Shown here piece by piece: positions 1 to 12,104 of a stretch of 64,000 nucleotides of DNA. The stretch spans positions 186,001 to 250,000 of the forward strand of contig BROG01000476.1 in the NCBI GenBank assembly GCA_030159075.1, read 5' to 3'. The notes beneath the pieces are model-generated. The model was not told the origin of the DNA. It saw only the letters and a list, made by a program, of their open reading frames with translations, and ran no database searches. The stretch comes from Atrina japonica (lineage: Eukaryota; Mollusca; Bivalvia; Pterioida; Pinnidae). The translations under genes and the position numbers were made by a program. Position 1 is the stretch's first letter, and each line of letters starts with the position of its first letter.

Positions 1-34
1 TAATTGTTCTGTCAAAATGAAGGTTGAGAGTTAA

Positions 35-657
35 GTAGATTATTGACTATTTTAATTGAATGGCATAGATTGAGTATTTGAATTGAATGGCATAGATTGC
101 CTATTTCAGTTGGATGACAGGTTAGGTTGATTATTGCAGTTGAATATTGTAGGTTGATTATTTCAGTTGAATGTCATTGGTTGACTATTTTAATTGAATG
201 TTATAGGTTGACTGTTTCTATTTAATGTTGTATTTTGAATATTTTAGTTGAATGTCATAGGTTGACTATTTCAGTTGAATGTCATAGGTTGACTGTTTCA
301 GTTTACTGTTGTAGATTGAATATTTCAGTTGAATGTCGTAGTTTGACTATTTCAGATGAATGTCATGGGTTGACTCTTTCAGTCAGAAGACAAAGGTTGA
401 CTATTTCAGTTGAATGTCATAGTTTGACTAATTCAGTTGAATGTCAAAGGTTGACTATTTCAGCTTACTGTCATAGGTTGACTATTTTAGTTGAATGTCA
501 TAGGTTAAATTGACCTTTTCAGTTGAATGGTGGTTGACTATTTCAGTTGAATGTTGTGGGTTAACTTTCAGTTGGATGACATATAGGTTGACTATTTAAG
601 TTGTATGTCATAAGTTGACTATTTCAGTTGAATGTCATAGGTTGACTTTTTGTGTTA
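35..657. repeat. 27-bp minisatellite
   Basis: About 22 degenerate copies of a 27-bp unit built around gttgactatttcag and ttgaatgtcatag. The unit is a multiple of three, so it leaves a spurious 92-codon open frame at 235-513. Confidence 0.9.
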
Positions 658-1590
658 TGTTATTGGTTCAGTATTTTTAAAGTCATCAGTGGTTAATTAT
701 TTACATGTTTTACAATTTTAGTTCTGTGTAAATTATTAATACGAGTTATATGTCATATTTCAATTGAATGTCATGTTTACCCATTTATCCCTAAAGACAA
801 ATTTGGACTGGTCTGAAACATTTATTTACAGAAGAGTCCATTGTTTTTCAGGGGTTGATGAGTTAACTATATCATGTATGTCTGTCATAAATCTTTTCAG
901 TTGAATGTCATAGTTTTATTATGCAAACTCTTTGGCTAACTATATATATAGAAAAGTTAATCGTCTGATGCTAATGTCATAGGTAAATTATATTATGTCA
1001 TAGTTTAACCATGTTTTTATAGAATTTGATGTAAGTTGCACTATAGATATGATATATAATTTTTGTCATTAATTCACTGTATTTTCATTTTATCAAGGTT
1101 TTAATAAGTTTCCTGTTGAATATATACAAGACCTGTACACCAAATATGATTTCATATTGATCATGTTGATATTCACAGAATTTAGATAATTATAAAATTT
1201 CGTTGCTAGAATTTTATAGATATTATATATGTTTGTGTAGAGACTCATATATGTTGATTTAGATATGGGTATACATATATTTACCAACGATATATACACC
1301 CTTCTTTTAAAGATTAATTGCATGGAGTACAAAAATCACAGATTTCAAGGTATTAACCCATTTTACTAACTCCAGCCATGTTTTGCTTATTATGCTTGAA
1401 CCCCAAGGTGTGAACTCGTAGATCGTGCTAGAATGGTTTGCATGTGGTTGTTCTGAGAATGTATGTGATATTGTATCAAAATCGCCATGTAAAAGAACTG
1501 GTAGAAATCGTACTCTTACATTGTTTGAATCATGAAAATAGAAATATTTGTATCGGTAGATACACATAACTTACATGAAACTACAGAGAG
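658..1590. other. Intron sequence, no gene seen
   Basis: AT-rich intron upstream of the first filamin exon in the window. A short inverted-repeat element is at 778-867. The open frames on the - strand between 1093 and 1567 show no recognisable domain or splice context. Confidence 0.5.
778..867. mobile_element. About 90-bp palindromic MITE-like element, TTAAC family
   Basis: Ends read as acccatttatccctaaa and aggggttgatgagtta, imperfect inverted repeats shared with copies at 8660-8747, 32570-32658, 35151-35240 and 49980-50074. The internal 'gg(a/t)c(c)agtct' and 'tttacag(a)agt' pieces are shared between copies. Confidence 0.6.
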
Positions 1591-1599
1591 TCAAAATCA

Positions 1600-1820
1600 G
1601 ATAACTAAGATTACTGTATATCTGAGTATTTTCAAATCTGGTTACTTTCGCTCTTTTGTGACAGAAAACATATTCACCTCGTCTTGAATTCGCCCTAAAT
1701 CACATCAGTCTTATGGATGGCATGAATTTCTATGCTCCACTTATCTAGCTTGAACATTTTGCTTTCGTCTAAGGGCAAAGATGGCGAAAATTAAACAGAG
1801 GTGAAATTGTCCAGGTATAC
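1600..1820. mobile_element. Inverted-repeat element, tactgtata(t/c)ctg family
   Basis: Begins tactgtatatctgagtat and ends gtccaggtatacagta, degenerate terminal inverted repeats about 220 bp apart. Related sequence with similar ends occurs at 15731-15960 and 60520-60720. Confidence 0.5.
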
Positions 1821-1834
1821 AGTACTCTAGGGGC

Positions 1835-2060
1835 ACTCAACATGGGATAATCAACATGAGATTACTATCATGAGATGATAAACCTGAGTTTATTAATACA
1901 AGATAATTAATGTGAGATAATCAATATGAGAAAATCAACATGAGATAACCATCATAAGATCATCAAAGTGAGATAACCAGTATGAGACAATCAGCATCAG
2001 ATAATTAACATATCATTAATATGAGATAATCAACAAGTGATAATTGAGATAACTTTACAG
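1835..2060. repeat. Degenerate short tandem repeat
   Basis: A run of about 15-20-bp units based on catgagataatcaa, heavily diverged. Confidence 0.7.
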
Positions 2061-2164
2061 GGATTCAGAAGTTTATAGCACTATAGGTGATAATGTTGGC
2101 TAGATAAGATAATGGTATACTACTAAGATAATCTAAACATTTTTTGTTGACATGTCATTACTGT

Positions 2165-2790
2165 CGTGACATAATCATGATGGATGGGGATGTGCCCACA
2201 TGAGATAACATCGGCAGCATGATCCTGTATAAAACTGCATGAGATAATTAGGATAACTGAGATCCATTAGGGTATAGTACTGTAAGAGATAAGAAAATGA
2301 TATACTAAAGAGATAACATTGACAGCATGATCCTGTACATCAAATGCCCAAGATAATATAGATAACTGTACAGAAATCCATTAGGGTATAGTACTATAAG
2401 CTGTAAGAGATAAGAAAATGATATTCTAAAGAGATAACATTGACAGCATGATCCTGTACATCAAATGCCCAAGATAATATAGATAACTGTACAGAAATCC
2501 ATTAGGGTATAGTACTGTAAGCTGTAAGAGATAAGAAAATGTATTCTAAAGAGATACTATCAGCATGATCCTGTACATCAAATGCCCAAGATAATATAGA
2601 TAACTGTACAGAAATCCATTAGGGTATAGTACTGTAAGAGATAAGATCATGATATACTGAATAGATAAAATTAACATGCCTTGCTGATGTCTCTATATAC
2701 TATCTTGACTTAACTTTGTTGGATGGGAACGCGACCGCATGAGATGACATTTTAACGGCTGATCCTGTGCATCAACTGCATGAGGACAAC
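2165..2790. repeat. About 120-bp tandem repeat
   Basis: Three close copies (starting near 2289, 2408 and 2528) with more diverged copies at each end. The shared core includes agcatgatcctgtacatc and aaatccattagggtatag. One copy has an internal 'gctgtaa' duplication. Confidence 0.85.
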
Positions 2791-3275
2791 CAACTCTGGG
2801 TAAGTGAAAATTCTAACACACTGACTAACAATTGCAACTTAAACACACTATTTCTAAATTTTATTTTGGTTTTCAATGAAAATATGCTTGTAGCATGTAA
2901 ATTGTAATGATTTGGTTTTAAAAATCGATGGTTTTATAATTCAACAATAAATGTAAAATAACTGAGAATAAAACGAGAATCTAAGTTCAGAATGGTAATT
3001 TTTAAGTTATGTTTTGACGCATGGTCTTGGGCATATGATTAATATATACATGTATATATATACCGGTAATTATTTTTGACTTGATATATATATATATTCT
3101 TCCTAACATAAACCTAGTAATAATAAGAATGATGATAAAGATTTAATAATAAATGGTGTCAGCTAAGTAAGCTAAAATAAGCATGTTTTAGATAAGAGAA
3201 ACAAAGTCACTGCATGTATATGTACAGAAGGATTTACTTTATCCTTGTGTGTAATGAAGAACATTGCTTTTGTAG

Positions 3276-3359
3276 CACCATCTGGTGGTAAGTTACCTGT
3301 TAGAGCATCTAAGACGACAGTGGATGGACAGCAAATTGAATTTACACCGTTTGAAGTTG
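3276..3359 (+). CDS. Filamin exon 1 of window (end of repeat A, first half)
   Basis: An 84-nt exon with acceptor tttgtag and donor g|gtatga. It reads PSGGKLPVRASKTTVDG, then EFTPFEVG, the strand C to F part of an Ig-filamin repeat ending in the typical P.E.G turn. The first two bases complete a codon begun in an exon to the left of the window. It matches the exon at 13375-13458 in length and in position within the repeat (APSGDRIPAK). Confidence 0.85.
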
Positions 3360-5449
3360 GTATGATTCTCATTATGTTTAATCTTGATTTACCGTTATGT
3401 CTCAACAAAATATATATTTAGGGCCCCTCATCGTCCTGGATGATGTGGTACCCTGTAGTTTATACTGCATCTGTCTGTCTGTCTGTCAACATTTGTTCTT
3501 ATCGCCCTCAGTTTTACACTTCTCACCTCAGATTTCAACCAAATTAATATTGAAGGTGTATATAGGCAATAGCTTGATCAAGTTTGATCAGTACTTTTGG
3601 ATATATATGGTCTTACAATTCTAAGCACATCCCATGTTTGAGATGCTGAATCATTATTGTATTTTCGTGAAAAATTACCGTTTTTTTACCCTTTGCACAT
3701 CTGTCTGTGATAGAGCACCTTGAAACCTTTCTCATACAATTATTGTCCGATTTACATAACTTAGCAGGGCAGAGTAACTTTTTCATTATCATATGAATAA
3801 TTCTTTTCACTTTTTGGTTATGAGAGGCTGCACTAGATGTTTATAGATCTGGTGACAAGTGGGAATGATTACATTTTGAAGTGTAAATTTTAATGTTGTG
3901 ATGCTGCATTGCCTGAAAATTAAACTCATTTAGGTCAAGAAGGGGTTCACGACACTCCACCCCATCAGTTTGTGTGAACTTGTCTTTAGAAGTGAACATG
4001 ACAGAATATTTACGTTTTGTAATATTTTAAAAATAGAATAAGGGGATTGATATATTTCAATGTTTGTTTAACTTGTATATCTCAACAAGTCTTTGAGAAT
4101 AAAAACAAATTGAGCAAATGTCAAATGCAACAAGGTCAATTGGAAATTGCTAAGTTTCTACCGATTTGTGTTCAACAGACATAGATCTTACCTTGTTTAT
4201 ATATATCTGGTTATACATTGTATCTTATCTAATACACTAACTGTAAAAATTTGGTGAATTATTCCTTAAAGATGCATTAGCTGTGTTCACCCCCAAAAAA
4301 GATTTTGAGTTTTTTGTACTTCTACTACTTCTACATGATGTACAATAACAATATAAAAGCTATACACAGGCTTAAAAAAAAAATCTTATATTCCTATATA
4401 TTTTGTGAAAATAAGGTAATGTCCAGTGTGGTCTTCATATACAAATAGTAAGGTTCAGTTAATCAATTGCAAGTGAAAAAGTGCCAAACCTGGGTTTCTC
4501 AAGCAATTTTCACAAAATATATAGGGATTTAAGAATTTTTATGCCTGTGTATATCTTTTCTTTTTGTTATTTTACATCGATCTAAGTAATAAATAAAAAA
4601 ATTTTTTTTTGAAAAAACCCACAGCTAATGCCCCTTTAGTATGAACCCTGTTGACCCCTAAATATCTGAATGGTATCACTCTTCAATTATTTTGGACCAG
4701 TCTATTATGGTCTGTAGGTATGTTGTTAAAGAAATCTTTTGGGTGTAATTGACATTTCTGTATTTTTATTTTCAGGTTTGCATACTTTAAAAATTTCACT
4801 TGGAAATAAGGACATCTGTGACAGCCCATACACATTTGAAACCTTCAATCCCAGAAAAGTCAAAGTCAGAAATATACCACATCGTTGTTTCTTAAACAAC
4901 ATTTCAACATTTATAGGTAAGTTTTAAACTGACTTAAACACATCTTAAACAACTATTCAGCATTTTAGGTATGTGTTAAACACAGACTTAACACATCTTA
5001 AACAACACTTCAACATTTATAGGTAAGGGTTAAAAGCACTGACTTTAACACATCTTAAATAACACTTCAACATCTAAAGGTAAGGGTTAAAAACACTGGC
5101 TTAAACACATCTTAAACAACATGTCAACATTTATAGGTAAGGGTTACAAAACACTGGCTTTAACACATCTTAAACAACACTTCAACATTTAAGTAAGTAT
5201 TAAAAACACTGGCTTAAACAACACTTCACAATTTATATGAAAATGTTTAACACTGGTTTAAGCACATCTTAAACAACAATTTAATGTTAATAGATAAGGA
5301 TTAAACACTGGCAAATTCAACAACACTTGAACATTTATTGTTGATCGATTTTATACAAGGACCTGTCTGTGTCCTTACAACAATATTTGTTAGTATCTTC
5401 TATACACAGATCCACTAGCTAACCTATCAATTGCTACCACATATTTACA

Positions 5450-5483
<34 letters not shown>

Positions 5484-8400
5484 CCAAGTTGTTTAACTAT
5501 AACACTTTAAAACATGATGTCCTCTCCTCTATTCAATGCAGTTATGAACCTGCTGAAACCTACATTGTAAGCTGATTGTGTGAGAAAATTTGCCAGTTTA
5601 CAGTACATTATATCTGTGTTTTCTAATCCACTATTAAAAAGCTCTGTGACATATAAAAATTGCTGGGTGTAATGAAAAACACCATTTAAAAAACCAACAA
5701 ACATATACAAATTTTATGTACAAATTGTATACAGTACTTGCTCTACACAGGCCTAAATACTTACAAGACAAAGTTTGTTGTCTTCAACATTCTCTGATTT
5801 TGTTTTTGTTTCATTCTAGGTGATTAAACCATTTTCACTATTTTTACCTTGACTTTCATTTTGTAGTATTCATATTACACACATGCTTATTTCCACTATA
5901 TTATATTATATTGTTTGTCCCAGTATATTCACAAGCCGGCCTGGCTCAGTTGGTAGTGCGCTAGACTATTGATCGTTAGGTCGTGAGTTCGAGTCCAACC
6001 GATGACAGTTTGGATTCCTGTCCATTAGATGAGACAGTGAAAAACGAGGTCCCATGTCACAGTAGGTGTTGGCACGTTAAAGAACCCTCACTGCTCAATG
6101 GCTGTAAGTGCCGAGCATAGACCGAAATTTGAAGCCCTTCACTGGCATTTGGTGACGTCTCCATATGAGTGAAAGATTCTTGTGTGGGACGTTAAACATC
6201 AATACAACCAACCAAACCTGGTGTATTCACATTTAATTGTACTTATTTCAGTTGATGCGTCCGAAGCAGGTAAAGGAATTTTAGAGGTGGCTATTCTTGC
6301 CGATGGGAAACATATTCCACATACATTGGATCACTTGGGTGGAGGTTTATATGAAGTTATGTTTACGGGCAGGGAACCAGTCCGTCACAGAGTACACATC
6401 ACATTCAATGAAATTTACATACCAGGTATGTTTGATGCTGTTACTTATCTATTTCATTGAAGCAATGCAAGTAAAACTATTTAAGGTCTCACATGGTCCA
6501 TGGACAAAAACTTCCAAGATGGCCTAAATCTTTTGAACTACATTTACAGTGGAGCCTGCCATGAGAGACCACCATTTCTGCCACTGAAATGTGGTCTCTC
6601 AAAAGATTTTTTTAAGAAAGTGGTTTTCAGAATGTGTTCTCTCAAGACAGGTGGTCTTTTGTCACAGTGGTCTCTCAAGACAGGTTCTATATAAATAATA
6701 GGGTTTTGATTTAGATTCATTGTGATGAGGGTTAGCCTATTTAATGCTAACTTGATTTTTGACCTAGTAACTTTGACCTTTACATTTTACCTATTGAAAA
6801 TTTTTTACCTGGGTTTTTTTTCTTTTAAAAAAACTTGTATCAAGTTCAGTATGTCAGATACAATATTGTCACAAGTGAGCTAATTGGTCTTCTGATGACT
6901 GTTGTAGTGAAGTTATACATGTAGGTATGTTAAAAATGGGTTCATTCTCAACTTTTTGAAAATTACATTCCAATTTGTACAAATTTCAAACTTCTGGCTA
7001 ATGAGTTGTACTGTAATCACACACAACTCTGGTAAAGTTCTGTTATACCTATTCAGAAGTTTTGTCAAAGCTTCCATTTTTCAGTATTTTAAAGAATTTT
7101 TATAATTAATATAGTTTCTTAATTGACATTTTCTCATGTGTTTCTGTGATACTTCATTGTCTAGCTTGTAATATCTTAATAAAGTATGATTAAATCTGTA
7201 CATGCTATAAATAAAATACAATTTTACTATCCTGGACCCAGTTGCACAACACATCGTTAAATTTAACTTACTGTTAGCCCATTGGTTTAACATTGGTTAA
7301 CTTCACGTTAAAGCTAACAACCTGTTGTGCAACACGGTCCAGCTTGCTAAGTCATATAAATTATTTGTTGTTACAATTGATTAACGAAGTGTTACAAAGA
7401 TATATACACAATTCCCACTTGTAAACGTACAACCTCCACTGTTACTGAAATTTCAAAAAGTTGTACAAGTGGGATGACACCTAAGAATGTAAATAATAAT
7501 CACATTAACCCTTTCACCCCTGAAAATCAAGATGGTATGCTCTTTTCTATTGTTAAGACCAGTCTGTTATGGCCTGTAGGGTTGAAAAGGTTCAAAGTCA
7601 AAGGGGCATTTGCTGCTTTCAAAAACTTGTCTTTCCTTTTAAAAATTTACTACTTAGATTGAAATACTAGTACAAGCCCCCCCCCCAAAAAAGAGATGTA
7701 TATACACATGCATAAAAAATCTGAAATTCCTGTATATCGTGAAAGTTACTTGAGAAACACAGTTTGGCAATTATTCACTTGCAATTGATTAATTCAATTT
7801 TATTATTTGTATATGCATACCACTCTGGACCTGACCTTATTTTCACAATTTTTTTTTATGCCTGACTACAACTCATATTTGTTATTGTACATCAAATACA
7901 AGTAGTAAAAGTAGAAATGATTGAAATAATTTTTGTTGGTAAACACAGCTAATGCCCCTTTAAATATCTGGGAATGGACAGATAGGGCCTGTATGAAGCC
8001 AGTTACATGTACATACATGTCAGATAGACATTTCTGTTAGTAAATGGCTATGCTTGGGGGCATTTCCATTTATCAAACACATCTTATCTGGGCTTTTTTT
8101 TTCATTTTCACACTATTTTTAAAACGGATCATGCTGCAGTTGATTTTAATGACTCGGGGCAGGTTTTGATTTTTTCATATTTCTATTTCACTGTGATGGA
8201 AGTTTGAAGTGTAATGAAGAGGTATAATGTTTATGTCTGATTCAACAAAGACTTACCTAGAATATATCATACAAAAGAAGAAAAAAATTTATTTTTCAGG
8301 TAGCCCATTCTGGATTGAATATGAAGATGAGATTGAGTTCACTTTAGCAGAGTTCAGAAAAACGCAATTCTTTGCTCGTGGAAAAAATGCAGGATTTACA

Positions 8401-11400
8401 TTTTTTGGTCCAAGTGGATTGCACAAATATTTCTATACAGAGATTCAAGGTAACCATGGAAACTTGGGACACTTTGCTGCTGATTTCTGTGGAGCATGAA
8501 TCAATGTTTGAACATAAGACTGAATAACAAAACTGGCTGTAACTGAACATGTGAAATGATCTTGTGCATGCCATGATCAGGAATGCGAGCATGGAAAGTA
8601 TTGCAACATTGTTTTGAATTACAAATTGGCAGCTTGATGGTGTGTGATGAAATTAAAGTAAACTCACCAACCCCTATAAAACAATGGACTCTTCTGTAAA
8701 TCAGTCATTTGGGCCAATATAAAATGTCTTTAGGGGTGAATGAGTTAAATACATCATTTATTCATATGCATTATGTTGCATGTTGTTTTTGTTTTTATTT
8801 GAACAGCATGTGTTGTATACACTGTTGTCTGTGTTGATATACGCAAACAAATATGTAACCCAATATTTATCAGTTTATGTTGCATAAACTAATGGATTAC
8901 TCCAATTTTGCATGATACGAATACTGTGAAAAATGTCATATATCAAAAGTCTCAAATAAAAGACTACAAAGATATACAGTGGAACCTCGCTATTAAGACC
9001 ACATAATTAACTGACTCAAAGTGCTCTGATTTGTGAGGTGGTGGTATGTAAAGTTCTGTAGTTATTAAGAAGTTATCAAGACACTGGAAATTTATGGTCT
9101 GAAATGTGAGGTGGTCTCCTAAGCGATGTGGTCTCCTAAGTGGTCTCCTAAGTGAGGTGGTCTTAGGCATGTTACGTGAGGTTCTGCTGTATATGTTAAA
9201 ATGGAGATTTATATTTGTTACTTTTGAAAATGTTTTTGTTTTCAGTTTTAGGAATTAGTCGGATTCTGGTTAGTATTTGTCCCAATGTATAAATGGTGTT
9301 ATGCTGGCGTGAAATAATTTCATAATGACATTATATCCTATGGTTTAATTGTTTGGTAATCATGATGTTGTCTCAATATCAAATTACTATCAACTATATG
9401 AAACATTTTCATTATTTCAATTAATTTTATGTTTTGTTTTTTTTTGTTTTTTTTTAATGAAGTGCATTAGTTTCAGATATATTTCTATTTTATAAAACTA
9501 AATGGTTTCTTGACTAAGTGTTGTATAGTCTTCCTTGTTTTTAAGTCATCTGACCTATGGTGACTGGTGAACTAAAGCCATCAGTCCTCTTGGCTATCTG
9601 TTAACATCTTACATAAATGACTACTCAAAAAGTTCCTTAGAGATTCCAACCAAATATGGTAGTGGGTATAATGTTTTTCTAGGGGATAAGTTCTCATTAT
9701 TGTAAATGGTAAGGGCCCATGTCTATAATCCCCCTCTCCCGCAAATAATGTGTATAAGCTCAGATGACTATATAAGTATGGGGCGCCATTTTACTTTTTA
9801 ATACCAGTTAGTGATATCACTCTTTCGAGTAGGTGATAATGAAAACTTATATATATAAAGAGTGAAAAGAAAATCTGTTGCATGATAAATCTGTACTGTT
9901 ATTTATAAACTTGTTAAATGTGTAATCTCATTTGTGAACATCGTGTGAATAATATGTGAACATGCTTCCAGTTGCTGCTGTGAGAATTCTGTTGCCTGTT
10001 CATTCATAAATGTGAATAATTCCATATTCACTTTGTTGTGATTGTGTGTTATGCATGTACAGTGTACTATCAAACGCATGAGACCCCTTAGTAGTCTGGT
10101 GGTTTTAAAGATATGAACTGGTGTGGGATTCTGTGAGAATGATCTGGTTACCTGACCTACCAGCAAGACATCAAATGGAATGCTTCCTTTCCCTGTAGAC
10201 TTAGATCACACATTGCTTGCTTAAATCACTCTTGACCCACACAAATGTAAAGGGAAATAGCATGAAGAAGACATTTTGTAGCACAGAGGTAGCATGCAGA
10301 GAATTTGTAGCTTAGCAACTCATACAGCATGGGTAAGTTGAATAGGAATTGAGTTTTGTAAAAGTATTTTTGAATAATGCTTGAAAAATGGCATATTTTG
10401 TGATGAAGCATTTGTTAGGTATGTAGTGGAAGATGTAGAATTTGTTTTCTTTATTTTTCATTTTCTATAAATTTTATGTAGATTTATACGTGCATAGTCA
10501 CACATGGATAGAATTTGTTGAATATATGTAGATACCTACCGGTAGCAAGAAATATCTATAAATATCATGTAGATATCTTTTATTTTCTACATTTTCCCTT
10601 AATTTGCTTACTTTTACGGCTGTTTTTTTTTTATAAATTAGTATAGGTATATCTTGTTAAAAATAGTTATCTGAAGGTTGAGTAGATAATAAATATGGAC
10701 ATTGGAATAAAAGCAATGAATCTTTTATTGTTACAGATCCAAAAGGTGACGAGATCAGTGCTAGCATAAAGGAGACAAGTCCAGGAACGTATTGTGTGGA
10801 GTTCGTGCCACAAGAAGTTGGTAGTCACTTGGTTCAAGTTTTCTTCCATAATGTCCTGGTAAAAGGATTTCCCCATACAGTTAAAGTATTTGATGCACAG
10901 AAAGTCCAAGTGAATGTTGGTAAAAGTGGTATAGTGGATGTTCCAGTACACCTGGATAGTAAGATTGCTTGTTAACCTTAGTGTTACCTAGATCGTCTTT
11001 ACCTGTATAGCATTAGATAGCTTATATTTACCTTTAGAAAGATTTACCAGTATTGTCAGATAGAAAATATTTACCTATAATCTCAGATATGTAGTGTATA
11101 TCAGTAAAAAGTAAGATAGATTTACCTGTACATTTTGTAGTCAGATGGGTAATATTTACCTGTGCTGTCAGATGGGAAATATTTACCTGTATTCTCAGAT
11201 ATGTAATGTACATGTATATCAGTAAAGTGAGATAGATTTACCTGTACTGTCAGATGGGTAGTATTTATCTGTACTGTCAGACGGGTAATATTTACCTGTA
11301 CTGTCAGATGGGTAGTATTTATCTGTACTGTCAGACGGGTAATATTTACCTGTACTGTCAGATGGGTAATATTTACCTGTGCTGTCAGATGGGTAATATT

Positions 11401-12030
11401 TACCTGTGCTGTCAGATGGGTAATATTTACCTGTACTGTCAGATGGGTAATATTTACCTTTACTCTCACAAAATTGTGTTAAAATCAAAATTATATATTA
11501 TATTTACATCTATACATAAAATGTTTTAGATAAAGGTTTTATAAATCTATTTATTGTATCTTATTTTAATGATTACTGGTAATATCGTGAAGGATTTCTT
11601 TTTTAAAGAGGAGGTGTTTAATATTATTATTATTATTATTATTATTATGTTATAATGTATGTATAACATTTTGGTATAGTCACATGTTGTCATTCTGTGA
11701 TTGACAGTTGATGTGAAGGAGGCTGGGGAAGGGGAACTTGAACTGATAGTGGAGTGTGATGGGGAAACTATACCCAGTCATATTGAGCAGGAAGGCATGG
11801 GGAAAATACTGGCATCATTTACACCACGTCATGGCAAAACACATAAAGCAAATCTTAAGTTTAATGAAGAGATAGTTCCAGGTAGATTTTTTTTTATAAT
11901 TCAGTATCAATGTATTTTATCCTTCATGACTCCTGATCCCACCTCTGGATTTCAGAGGGCCATGTTTGTCCAAAATCATCACAATTGTATATGTATCCTG
12001 GACAACCTAAAGATTTATACTTTAGCATCT

Positions 12031-12104
<74 letters not shown>

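Noticed and set aside
1307..1567. 86-codon - strand frame with fairly balanced composition
   Set aside because: No domain, signal peptide or splice context. Its length is within chance for this much sequence.
5935..6030. Functional tRNA gene
   Set aside because: It has A and B boxes but the body continues as a SINE with a second copy at 54319-54597, and a tRNA cloverleaf is not maintained.
6182..6251. Extension of filamin exon 3 to an upstream ATG at 6182
   Set aside because: That ATG lies in the SINE tail. A good acceptor at 6251 restores the family sequence VDASEAG.
11122..11529. Three open frames of about 90-115 codons on both strands
   Set aside because: They come from the 27-bp array in the exon 5-6 intron.
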